DNA of 7,271 bases from Bdellovibrio sp. (GCA_019104905.1 JAHRXB010000289.1:1-7271), one strand, 5' to 3'; shown: positions 1-5,777, numbered from the stretch's first letter. Notes: generated from the letters alone by a model not told the origin. Made by a program: numbers and translations.

Positions 1-18
1 TGAGGTCTCCCTTTTTTT
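1..18. terminator. Possible right half of a terminator cut by the window edge
   Basis: The window opens with TGAGGTCTCCC followed directly by seven T. This looks like the 3' arm and U-tract of an intrinsic terminator whose 5' arm would lie before base 1. It abuts the stop codon of the minus-strand cytochrome gene (TAA at 17-19). If the missing arm exists, the hairpin could end transcription from both sides. Only half is visible, so the pairing itself is an inference. Confidence 0.3.
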
Positions 19-667
19 ATTTGTTCTTGGGATCGCCTCCATGAACCATCTCCGAGATAAGACCAGGATCCTTGGTATTCTCTGCTGCCACAACTCCCAC
101 AAGGTGACCGCCGACAAAAACCACAAAGAACCACATCATCAACTCGTGAATCTCTTTCACGGATCCGACAAGATCCTTAGCGAGCCCCAACTCCGTTTTG
201 AAATTCAACATAAAGCCCGTTACTACCATCAACGCCGTCGCCAGATAAAATACTGCGTATCCCGTTCTGACCAACGTATAATGAACGGCCTCGCGCTTTT
301 CTGAGGGGGGCACTTCTTTTAGCGCCAAGGCACTTTTAAGGGCGTGAACCCCAGGGCATCTCTTTTCAACAAGGAGAGCCACGAGAATACGTCCCACCAA
401 CAGAGCCCCCAAAGCAAACCCCAAATAAATATGCCAATCCCACATAGGATTACGGATACTGACCGCAATATCTTTCGCCAAATCCGGGGTGATCACCGTG
501 CCCGCCTCTTTCAACTTCGTTTCAATCAGCGCAGAGTTCGTACGCCAGCTCAAAAAAGTTTTTCTTAGCAAGACCGTCCCCAGCAATCCCAAGATTGCAA
601 GTGCATTGAGCCAATGCCAAAGACGAAGACTTAAAGGTTGGTATTTTCGGAAGCTGAATTTCGCCAT
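17..667 (-). CDS. Cytochrome b561 / Ni,Fe-hydrogenase b-type cytochrome family membrane protein
   Basis: This 216-residue integral membrane protein probably binds b-type haem and passes electrons between the quinone pool and a periplasmic or membrane partner. Four hydrophobic segments are visible at about residues 17-35, 78-100, 132-154 and 174-194. Histidines sit in three of them: H18 in RLWHWLNA (the classic R-x-x-HW start of the family), H79 in WDWHIYLG, and H174 and H188 in KEIHELMMW...GGHLVG, spaced 14 apart in the last helix. These are the expected haem ligands. Length fits the single-domain family (about 180-235). The start is supported by GAGGAG about six bases upstream. The STAS gene lies 62 bases upstream on the same strand. 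No cytochrome c, dehydrogenase or hydrogenase subunit is in the window, so the redox partner is unknown; it could lie beyond base 1. Family is secure, the specific role is not. Confidence 0.85.
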   Translation of the reverse strand: MAKFSFRKYQPLSLRLWHWLNALAILGLLGTVLLRKTFLSWRTNSALIETKLKEAGTVITPDLAKDIAVSIRNPMWDWHIYLGFALGALLVGRILVALLVEKRCPGVHALKSALALKEVPPSEKREAVHYTLVRTGYAVFYLATALMVVTGFMLNFKTELGLAKDLVGSVKEIHELMMWFFVVFVGGHLVGVVAAENTKDPGLISEMVHGGDPKNK

Positions 668-686
668 AAAAACTCCTCTACAATTA

Positions 687-715
687 AGAATAGTTTACAG
701 CGAGCCCCCTCTAAA
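687..715 (-). promoter_or_regulatory. Weak candidate promoter for the cytochrome b gene
   Basis: On the minus strand TTTAGA (710-715) and TATTCT (687-692) are separated by exactly 17 bases. Each matches the sigma-70 consensus at four of six positions, and they sit 20-50 bases before the cytochrome start. The gene could instead be read through from the STAS gene, since no terminator is visible between them. This is a by-eye match only. Confidence 0.25.
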
Positions 716-729
716 GAATACAGTTCTCA

Positions 730-1119
730 TCATGCAGCACGATTAAAAGATAACAGCGCAGACTTAAGATCCTCAGCGACTTCAAGACCCCGGACGACGC
801 CCATTCTCACTAGCTTTTCACGTAGACCTAGAGGCAGGGCACAAAGACGCAGATCTGCGGGCTTCAAGCGGATCTCTCTTTGCATTTGTGCGATCAGTGG
901 AATGGCGTCCATGCTGATGGACTCCACATCCTGAAAATATAAAACAACACAACGGACTTCCTGCTTGGAAAGCAGTTCCTGTCGGCAAGCCTCTAGGGCT
1001 GGCATAACCTGCGCAGTAATTTGCCCCACTAAGGACACCACCAACATGTTGTTCTTCTGATTAAAGCTATACTGAAACGACTTCTGGTCTTCCAACGTTC
1101 CACTCCTCGAAATCGACAT
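730..1119 (-). CDS. STAS-domain protein, atypical anti-anti-sigma-factor-like
   Basis: The 129-residue product is a single STAS domain with no membrane segment, so it should be cytoplasmic. The pattern matches the fold: an early strand pair (about 15-33, FQYSFNQ...MLVVSLVGQI), a helix (36-51), the central strand VRCVVLYFQDVESI (55-68), then IPLIAQMQREI and the late DLRLCALPLGLREKLVRMGV (89-108). Family members act as antagonists of anti-sigma factors, or as scaffold parts, through a Ser/Thr at the start of the helix after the central strand (usually D-S-S/T-G). Here that stretch reads S69-M70-D71-A72, so the phosphorylated residue appears to be Met with Asp next to it. It may be constitutively active or not phospho-regulated. 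The ATG at 1117-1119 has only a poor purine-rich leader (AAAAGAAG), but an in-frame TAG lies 21 bases upstream and starting at M25 would remove the first strand. No anti-sigma kinase gene is in view. Confidence 0.8.
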   Translation of the reverse strand: MSISRSGTLEDQKSFQYSFNQKNNMLVVSLVGQITAQVMPALEACRQELLSKQEVRCVVLYFQDVESISMDAIPLIAQMQREIRLKPADLRLCALPLGLREKLVRMGVVRGLEVAEDLKSALLSFNRAA

Positions 1120-1135
1120 CTTCTTTTCAAGATTT

Positions 1136-1154
1136 CCCTATTGTAACAATAGGG
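1136..1154. promoter_or_regulatory. Perfect 8-bp inverted repeat, candidate operator over the STAS -10
   Basis: CCCTATTG-TAA-CAATAGGG is a perfect dyad with 8-base arms and a 3-base centre. It lies 17 bases upstream of the STAS start codon and overlaps the candidate extended -10 (TGTTACAAT on the minus strand). This is the position expected for a repressor operator. If transcription began further upstream it could instead form a leader hairpin with a very tight loop. The symmetry is seen directly; the binding role is inferred. Confidence 0.5.
1140..1148 (-). promoter_or_regulatory. Candidate extended -10 promoter of the STAS gene
   Basis: The minus strand reads TG-T-TACAAT. TACAAT matches TATAAT at five of six positions and is preceded by the TGn extension, which relaxes the need for a -35. 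No good -35 is visible 16-18 bases further upstream. The predicted start of transcription would give a leader of about 14 bases, short but workable. Confidence 0.4.
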
Positions 1155-1258
1155 GCCCATCCATTAAAGATCCTCCCTCCATTCGTGTCATTTCAGCACA
1201 AAAAGCGTCCCAAACGGGAGCACGCCGCACCGACGCCAAAATGAAGGTAAAAAAGAGC

Positions 1259-1277
1259 TAATTTGGGGGGCAAATTA
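1259..1277. promoter_or_regulatory. Perfect 7-bp inverted repeat just upstream of the channel-gene -35
   Basis: TAATTTG-GGGGG-CAAATTA is a perfect dyad with 7-base arms and a 5-base G-run centre. It ends eight bases before the TTGACA at 1286, where an activator or a repressor dimer could sit. It is not followed by a T-tract, so a terminator is unlikely. Confidence 0.4.
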
Positions 1278-1285
1278 AGACCTAT

Positions 1286-1314
1286 TTGACAAGGGCTCCC
1301 CTTGCTAATAACTC
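1286..1314 (+). promoter_or_regulatory. Candidate promoter of the TolC-like gene, with a dyad in the spacer
   Basis: TTGACA at 1286-1291 is a perfect sigma-70 -35. The -10 is weak: at 17 bases the hexamer is TAACTC, within an AT-rich TAATAACTCTAT stretch. The spacer contains a perfect dyad CAAGGG-CTC-CCCTTG (1290-1304) that overlaps the last two bases of the -35. A strong -35, a poor -10 and a spacer dyad suggest a regulated promoter. The predicted transcript would begin about 25 bases before the start codon. Confidence 0.4.
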
Positions 1315-1345
1315 TATGGGTCACATAAATGGGCGAGGGGTATTT

Positions 1346-2686
1346 ATGAGATTTCTAACACTGCTTTTTACAGCCTTCCTGATGACTATGACCGCTTTTG
1401 CGGCGCCTAAGCCACAAGGACCTGTGGTTATCAACTCTCAGTCATTGAGAACTCTTTTCCTATCTCGAAACATCGATATCGCCGTGGCGCTCAACGAAGT
1501 TCAGCAGGCCAAGGCTCAGGTCAGTCAAGCCCGCGGAAGCCTTCTGCCTTCCATCAACTTAGGTGGCGTGATTTCAAGTGGGCCCAGCTTCATGCTCACA
1601 TCCGTTTCTTTCTTGCTTCCTTTCCTCATGCCCAGCAAATGGATGGATCTTAAAGAAAGCACCTACCTGCTTAAAGCCCAAGGAACTTCCTACTACCTGG
1701 CGCAGTTAAATGGTTACGCCTCTGCTTACTCTGTGTACCTCACTGTTCTCGGTGATATGCAACTTCGTGATGCCCTTCAAAAGCAATATGAAAACTTCAA
1801 AGGCATTGAAGACAACCTTCGCCTGCCAGCTGAAGTCGGCATCATTCGCAAGGAAGACTATCTTCAAGCTCAAGCGCAAGCTCGCTTGGCCTTTGTTCAA
1901 GTTTCTCAATTGGATGAATTGCTTTTAAGAGAAAAAGCTTCCGTTCGCCAAATGCTGGGCCTTGAATTGGATCAAGAAATCGTCTTTGAACAGTCCCATG
2001 TTCCAGCTTCTCCGGTTGAGAGCATGAGCCCACAAGCTCTTCTTGATAAGGTTCATGAAAGCTCTCCTGAGACCGCGCAAATGAACGCGATGATTATGGC
2101 GGCTCAGTACGCAAAGTGGAGCAAGGCTTTTAGTTTCCTTTCCGGTAGTTCCCTAGGAGTCAACCGTCCATCTTCTGGTGGAGCCTTTAGCTCTGTGACT
2201 CAGTCTGGTTCTGTGAATTTAGGATTCGGCTACTTCCCAGCCTTGGAAATTAGCAATCTCAACATCGAACAACTTCGTTTGCGCAAACAAGAGCTTCGCT
2301 ACGATCAGGCTCAATTAATTGAAACAACTCTGGGCTCCCTAGAAGAAGCACAAAAGCAATACGAAGCCGCGGTTCTCGCCGAAGCCAACTTTAAAAAAGT
2401 CTATGATGCCGAGTATATGAGATATCAAGTGGGCATCACCGATATTCTTCACGTGTTACAAGCAGGAAACGCCATGACCACGGCGGTGACTAGCAAAGTG
2501 AAAGCGGCTACGGCACTTGATACTCTTCGCATCAGCCTTCACCGCCTGATGATATCGGATCAATTTGCAGGAATTGAAAACTGTGAAATTGAACGCCGCA
2601 GTTCTGGCGGCATTCGCGGCAGACTCGGCCGAATCTTTAATCCAGACAAAGACAAAGTCTCCCTCGATCAAGTTTGCGGAAACTAA
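1346..2686 (+). CDS. TolC-family outer-membrane efflux channel protein
   Basis: This 446-residue protein is likely one subunit of a trimeric outer-membrane channel with a long periplasmic alpha-helical barrel, the exit duct of efflux or type I secretion systems. A signal peptide is visible (about residues 1-19, likely cut at AFA/APKP), without a lipobox. The family's internal duplication shows in an N-terminal long helix ending in ARGSLLPSI (about 55-68), and in two matching segments, PAEVGIIRKEDYLQAQ (about 160-175) and RYQVGITDILHVLQ (about 358-371), the usual x-x-VG-x-x-D-x-L-x-Q signature. Two cysteines near the C-terminus (C413 and C444) could form a disulfide. The start is ATG 1346 because GAGGGG lies five bases upstream and the signal peptide begins there. 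A longer frame from TTG 1286 would start inside the -35. No membrane-fusion or inner-membrane pump gene is adjacent, so its partner and substrate are unknown. A strong terminator follows the stop. Confidence 0.9.
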   Translation: MRFLTLLFTAFLMTMTAFAAPKPQGPVVINSQSLRTLFLSRNIDIAVALNEVQQAKAQVSQARGSLLPSINLGGVISSGPSFMLTSVSFLLPFLMPSKWMDLKESTYLLKAQGTSYYLAQLNGYASAYSVYLTVLGDMQLRDALQKQYENFKGIEDNLRLPAEVGIIRKEDYLQAQAQARLAFVQVSQLDELLLREKASVRQMLGLELDQEIVFEQSHVPASPVESMSPQALLDKVHESSPETAQMNAMIMAAQYAKWSKAFSFLSGSSLGVNRPSSGGAFSSVTQSGSVNLGFGYFPALEISNLNIEQLRLRKQELRYDQAQLIETTLGSLEEAQKQYEAAVLAEANFKKVYDAEYMRYQVGITDILHVLQAGNAMTTAVTSKVKAATALDTLRISLHRLMISDQFAGIENCEIERRSSGGIRGRLGRIFNPDKDKVSLDQVCGN

Positions 2687-2687
2687 T

Positions 2688-2717
2688 AAAAAGAGCACCT
2701 CCCCGGGTGCTCTTTTT
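2688..2717. terminator. Bidirectional intrinsic terminator between convergent genes
   Basis: A perfect 12-base arm pair, AAAAAGAGCACC (2688-2699) and GGTGCTCTTTTT (2706-2717), encloses a 6-base loop. The GC-rich core is flanked by A-tract and T-tract, so it can stop transcription of the TolC-like gene (stop at 2684-2686) and of the convergent minus-strand gene (stop at 2723-2725). Confidence 0.92.
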
Positions 2718-2722
2718 GTTTT

Positions 2723-3028
2723 CTAACGAATTCCCCCACTGCTTCCCTTCGGGCCCCCACGCCCTAACTTGGGTGGTTCAAATCCCTTCTCTTTGAGGCA
2801 AGCGTCTACTTTCTCGCGCATCTCTTCATCCGGAGCCTGAGGACGTTCTCCTCGAACAGGTTTCGGGAGTCCCAACTCCTCAAGACAAGCATCAAAAGCA
2901 GCGCGATGCGCTTCGTGAGACCTTTCACGGTCGTCCTCCTGTGCCCCCGCAGTCGACGTCGCAAATGCGATCAAAGCTATACAAACAAACATCTTGTTAT
3001 AAGTGATTCGTTGTTTCTTTAGGATCAT
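2723..3028 (-). CDS. Small secreted protein with two DACL-x-E-x-G repeats
   Basis: I do not recognise a named family for this 101-residue protein. Residues 13-29 (MFVCIALIAFATSTAGA) are a signal peptide core, so the mature protein of about 72 residues should be periplasmic or extracellular. The mature part is highly charged. It contains two copies of one unit, each with a short helix and a Pro/Gly-rich tail: FDACLEELGLPKPVRGERP (45-63) and VDACLKEKGFEPPKLGRGGP (74-93), with cysteines C48 and C77 spaced 29 apart. The paired cysteines could form one disulfide. A loosely similar Cys-x-x-x-x-Gly-x-x-x-Pro pattern occurs in small secreted proteins of other bacteria, but I cannot assign homology. 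The ATG at 3026-3028 is favoured by AGGAGG five to seven bases upstream. M13 is a possible internal start that would give a more typical signal peptide. It is convergent with the TolC-like gene and divergent from the lipoprotein gene. Confidence 0.75.
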   Translation of the reverse strand: MILKKQRITYNKMFVCIALIAFATSTAGAQEDDRERSHEAHRAAFDACLEELGLPKPVRGERPQAPDEEMREKVDACLKEKGFEPPKLGRGGPKGSSGGIR

Positions 3029-3147
3029 AGACCCCTCCTCTTGCTGTCTCTAAGAATAAAAATAGACTGTGGAGGCAGAATGGAAGCATCTCAAACTTAG
3101 ACAACAACGAAAAAGCTCCATCAAAAGTTCGACACTTGGAGGGCTCT

Positions 3148-3177
3148 TTGAGTCCCGTCTGAAGGCTGTGGCATAAT
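3148..3177 (+). promoter_or_regulatory. Candidate promoter of the lipoprotein gene
   Basis: TTGAGT (3148-3153) and CATAAT (3172-3177) are separated by 18 bases and match the sigma-70 boxes at four and five of six positions. Transcription would begin about 20 bases before the ATG at 3205, leaving room for the AAGGA ribosome site. The remainder of the 176-base intergenic region (3029-3204) shows no other structure I can support; the opposite gene's promoter was not clear. Confidence 0.4.
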
Positions 3178-3204
3178 ATTAAGAACCCACTCAAGGACGA
3201 TAAC

Positions 3205-3765
3205 ATGCGCTGGATTATATTATCTCTCACTCTGATTGCACTGGTAGGATGCTCCACCACTTCATCGCAAAAGACGAAGCCGAAATATGAAAAGCCTCCC
3301 TCAGAGGCCATAACAGCCCCTCACTCCATCGACTATGAAGCTCTGAAGAACTCTCTACAGATGAGTCGTGAACGAGAACAGTTGGGTTTTAGTGAAAAAT
3401 CATTTAATACCTGCGACGCGGGGTATGGATACTCCAAATCTCAGAACTGCCACAAAGAACATTTTGTCGTCATCCACTTTCGACTTCTGTGTCGAGATTC
3501 CGAGGGAACTATCTCGACCATTCTAACCGAAGATGATCTGCAGCCTTTAGATCGACGAACCGTCCGCTGGACACTCCAAGGAGTTCAGGGCACCGTACAA
3601 ACCGACAGCCAGGGATATGGACAAATCATCACGGCGGCAACGAACTCCCAGAAGTCCCAGCGAGTGAAGTTGGCCGTGGGGTCTGAATTTTTATATATGC
3701 GCGCCAACGAGCTACAACGGATCATCACACCGCGCCCCTGGTGTGACGCTGATAGAAACTATTAA
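3205..3765 (+). CDS. Outer-membrane lipoprotein of unknown function
   Basis: The 186-residue product begins with a classic lipoprotein signal: MRW, a hydrophobic core, and lipobox L-V-G-C with the lipidated cysteine at 16. Ser at +2 predicts sorting to the outer membrane. A low-complexity Ser/Thr/Lys/Pro tether (17-40) follows, then a globular part. That part contains four more cysteines (C70, C82, C96, C180), an even number compatible with two disulfides, and a stretch rich in alternating beta pattern (about 86-170, e.g. HFVVIHFRLLC and RTVRWTLQGVQGTVQTDSQG). The TVQTDSQGYGQI portion resembles an Ig-like or carboxypeptidase-regulatory-like strand-turn, but I cannot name the domain. AAGGA seven bases upstream supports the start. 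The stop overlaps that of the opposing coiled-coil gene (shared TTAA at 3762-3765), and no terminator fits between them. I do not recognise a function. Confidence 0.8.
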   Translation: MRWIILSLTLIALVGCSTTSSQKTKPKYEKPPSEAITAPHSIDYEALKNSLQMSREREQLGFSEKSFNTCDAGYGYSKSQNCHKEHFVVIHFRLLCRDSEGTISTILTEDDLQPLDRRTVRWTLQGVQGTVQTDSQGYGQIITAATNSQKSQRVKLAVGSEFLYMRANELQRIITPRPWCDADRNY

Positions 3766-4685
3766 CGAAGCAGATTTAACTCATCCGTTTTCTGTTGCAG
3801 AGAGTTTTCTAGAGAACGAATCACTTCTTGTTGTTGTTCGAAGGACTTCTGCGCCTGATTGATTTGCGTATTTAAAGAAAACTGACTGCTCCGAACCTGA
3901 TTCTGAGCCTCTTGCAGTTGTTCCAATTGATCACGTAAGGCAAGCACCTCACTGCGTATATCTTCACGATTGGCCGCAATATCACTTAAAGCCTGGTCCT
4001 TATCCATCTGCAGCGATTGTGAGTTGAGCAGCACCTGACTTGAGATCGCAAGTCGTTGTTGGCGCATCAGATCTAACTCCTGTCGTTGCGCCTCCAAAAG
4101 ATTCTGAAGTCCTTCAAGACGTGCCTGCTGTTCGTTGACGTAAAGATTATTCAGTTGCCAATAGGTGATCTCGTCTTGAGTTTTACGCATCAGACTTTCT
4201 TGAACACGGATATTTTCATCAATCTGATCGCGGACCACCTGCGCTTGACTGTTTTGATTCCGTAAAGCATCCGCGGCCTTTTGATTAATTTCTGTCTCGA
4301 GAAGATCATAAGCATGAAGTTCGTCGGCAAAATCAAGAATCTGACTATTGACTGATTGAATCTGCGAGGAGTACGTCGTTGCGACTTGTTGCTGTCGTCG
4401 CGCTTTTAAATTATCCAGATTTTGCTTTTGTAAAGCTAGGCGTAAACGCTCTTCCGCAATTTTTTGTTCTAAACTTTGCGCTTCAGAAATAAGTCTCGCA
4501 CGAAGGGCCGAGTTCTCAGGGACCATGACGGTCGTGGGGGCCGCAGCCACTTTTCTTGTCGGACGCTCCGCCTGCTCAAGAAGAACTTCCTGGGTCTGCT
4601 TCAAACCTCGATTCACGTAGAAGATCCATACAGAGACCCCCACGATAAAGGCTATCACAAGAAAGAAAAGATTTTTTCTTGTCAT
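3762..4685 (-). CDS. Membrane-anchored long coiled-coil protein, Gln-rich
   Basis: The 307-residue protein has one N-terminal membrane segment (about 5-24, LFFLVIAFIVGVSVWIFYV) preceded by the basic MTRK. A short linker with three prolines (P42, P50, P56) follows, and then about 250 residues of uninterrupted heptad-like helix to the C-terminus. In residues 57-307 there is no proline and no cysteine, one glycine, and roughly one glutamine in every six residues. This composition is typical of a long coiled coil, not an enzyme. If the anchor is uncleaved with the C-terminus outside, the rod would lie in the periplasm; the flanking charges do not settle topology. A fully extended 250-residue helix would be near 37 nm, long for a periplasm, so a folded-back bundle is possible. 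AGGGG six bases upstream supports the start. Function is unknown: structural spacer, envelope tether or partner-binding scaffold are all open. Confidence 0.8.
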   Translation of the reverse strand: MTRKNLFFLVIAFIVGVSVWIFYVNRGLKQTQEVLLEQAERPTRKVAAAPTTVMVPENSALRARLISEAQSLEQKIAEERLRLALQKQNLDNLKARRQQQVATTYSSQIQSVNSQILDFADELHAYDLLETEINQKAADALRNQNSQAQVVRDQIDENIRVQESLMRKTQDEITYWQLNNLYVNEQQARLEGLQNLLEAQRQELDLMRQQRLAISSQVLLNSQSLQMDKDQALSDIAANREDIRSEVLALRDQLEQLQEAQNQVRSSQFSLNTQINQAQKSFEQQQEVIRSLENSLQQKTDELNLLR

Positions 4686-4778
4686 AAGAACCCCTGTTAC
4701 AGACTAGGAGTACTTACAAAGCTTCTCAAGCAGAACCCTGCACTTATGACCTATAACAAAACCTTCAACAAGAGGTCG

Positions 4779-5672
4779 TCAAAAACCCCTACGGAGGGGG
4801 TAAGGCTTTCTGACAAGACGAATGCCGTCCTCATTGACGGTGATGATTCTTTGCTTATAAAGACCGCCAAGAGCCATTTTATATTTCTTTTTACTAACAC
4901 CAAAAAGATCATAGATTGTTTCGGCAGAGGTCTTATCATTGATCGGAAGATAGCCACCTTTATCTTGAAGCACTTGCAAAATTTTTTCGCCGATATCTTC
5001 CGCGGCTTTGTAACCCGTTTTTTGCAAACTCAAATCTATTTTTCCGTCAGGGCGGATTTTCTTGATAAAACCCTTCACTCGCTGCCCATAATCTAAGGGC
5101 TCGAAAACCTCATTGGAATAAAGAACACCCCAATGTCTTCCGTTGATGATCGCCTTAAAGCCAAGGTCTGTCTTGGCCGCTATAAATAGATCCACCGCAG
5201 AGCCCTCTTCATAATTTCCGGGCTCTTTATCCATAAAACGATCCAGGCGCATAGACGCTGAAATTCGATCACTTTTATCCAAGTAGATATATACAACGGC
5301 GTACTGCCCGACACGCAGTTCTCGCGTTTGTTCACTAAACGGAAGAAAGAGGTCCTTGGGAAGTCCCCAATCTAAAAAAGCCCCCACTTTTTCCAAGGCT
5401 TTTACGCGAAGATGGGCAAACTGTCCTACCATCGCAAAGGGCATCTCGGTGGTCGCCATCAACCGGTCGTCAGAGTCATAACAGATAAAGACCTCAAGGA
5501 GATCCCCGACCTCACATTGCTCTGGCATATATCGCAAGGGAAGCAGGATTTCGCCGTCATTGCCCCCCTCCAGATAGACTCCATGAGCCACATGTTTAAG
5601 AACTTTAAGTTTGTTGAGTTGGCCTATATGAATCACAGCGGACTTCCTTGGTACAGCTCGAAGAAATGCCAT
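4779..5672 (-). CDS. cvfB: CvfB/YitL-type S1-domain RNA-binding protein
   Basis: The 297-residue cytoplasmic protein matches the CvfB/YitL family (about 280-300 residues), known in Staphylococcus aureus as an RNA-binding regulator of virulence genes. Domain order fits. There are three S1-like OB folds: about 11-75 with GVYLEGG-x-x-GEILLP, about 80-142 with the hallmark GAFLDWGLPKDLFLPFSEQ at 97-115 and later YLDKSDRISAS, and about 155-218 ending KIDLSLQK. A C-terminal winged-helix module follows (about 225-290), with GVSKKKYKMALGGLYKQ and I-x-L near the end. The family signature in the second S1 domain is intact. The ATG at 5670-5672 has a weak GGGG leader, but an in-frame TGA lies 21 bases upstream, leaving no better start. 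It is divergent from hflX; both products are expected to act on RNA or ribosomes. A terminator-like hairpin overlaps its last codons. The bacterial family is secure; the RNA target here is unknown. Confidence 0.9.
   Translation of the reverse strand: MAFLRAVPRKSAVIHIGQLNKLKVLKHVAHGVYLEGGNDGEILLPLRYMPEQCEVGDLLEVFICYDSDDRLMATTEMPFAMVGQFAHLRVKALEKVGAFLDWGLPKDLFLPFSEQTRELRVGQYAVVYIYLDKSDRISASMRLDRFMDKEPGNYEEGSAVDLFIAAKTDLGFKAIINGRHWGVLYSNEVFEPLDYGQRVKGFIKKIRPDGKIDLSLQKTGYKAAEDIGEKILQVLQDKGGYLPINDKTSAETIYDLFGVSKKKYKMALGGLYKQRIITVNEDGIRLVRKPYPLRRGF
4781..4799 (-). terminator. Terminator-like hairpin inside the 3' end of the CvfB-like gene
   Basis: Read on the minus strand, CCCCT-CCGT-AGGGG is followed directly by five T and then the A of the TGA stop codon (4779-4781). 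The stem therefore encodes the last residues (PLRRG) and the T-tract encodes the final Phe region. The stem is short (5 bp, GC-rich) with a tetraloop, so strength is uncertain. Confidence 0.5.
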
Positions 5673-5710
5673 AGTTAGCCCCAGAACTCAAAGAAAAACC
5701 ATTTCATTTC

Positions 5711-5731
5711 CAGGGCTTAGAAATAACCCTG
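5711..5731. promoter_or_regulatory. Imperfect inverted repeat with GAAA centre in the cvfB-hflX divergent region
   Basis: CAGGG-C-TTA, then GAAA, then TAACCCTG gives 8 paired bases with one bulged C and a GNRA-type tetraloop centre. It lies in the middle of the 139-base divergent region (5673-5811), followed seven bases later by a run of six or more T. It could be an operator shared by both genes or a leader hairpin. The rest of the region shows only the hflX promoter candidate. Confidence 0.3.
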
Positions 5732-5768
5732 TAACTATTTTTTCCTTACTGCGAACTTTCCACGCTCG

Positions 5769-5777
5769 TGCTATAGA
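5769..5777 (+). promoter_or_regulatory. Candidate extended -10 promoter of hflX
   Basis: TG-C-TATAGA carries the TGn extension and a -10 that matches TATAAT at four positions including the first four bases. No good -35 is seen at 16-18 bases. The leader would be about 28 bases. The ribosome site is modest: GGTGA at 5803-5807, four bases before the ATG. Confidence 0.4.

Noticed and set aside
1286..1310. Resemblance of the channel promoter spacer to copper-responsive MerR/CueR operators (shared CCCCTTGCT)
   Set aside because: Only one half resembles it from memory. The second half-site and a 19-20 base spacer to a good -10 are missing, and no copper gene is nearby.
1286..1345. Extension of the TolC-like protein upstream to a TTG codon at 1286
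   Set aside because: The TTG is part of a TTGACA -35 box, has no ribosome site, and would put 20 polar residues before a clean signal peptide that starts at ATG 1346 behind GAGGGG.
2997..3311. A 104-codon minus-strand open frame
   Set aside because: It overlaps the small secreted protein's 5' end and runs antisense to the lipoprotein signal peptide. Composition is arbitrary, and the competing genes have good starts and signals.
4701..4729. Minus-strand promoter TTGAGA-17-TAGTCT for the coiled-coil gene
   Set aside because: The -10 matches only three of six positions and the implied leader would be about nine bases, starting at the ribosome site itself.
4476..5096. A 206-codon plus-strand open frame
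   Set aside because: It lies antisense to the coiled-coil and CvfB-like genes, both well supported, has no ribosome site, and its translation shows no domain or plausible composition.
5711..5743. Reading the GAAA-centred repeat and following T-run as an intrinsic terminator
   Set aside because: The T-run begins seven bases after the stem, the stem has a bulge, and it lies between divergent gene starts where no transcript should end.
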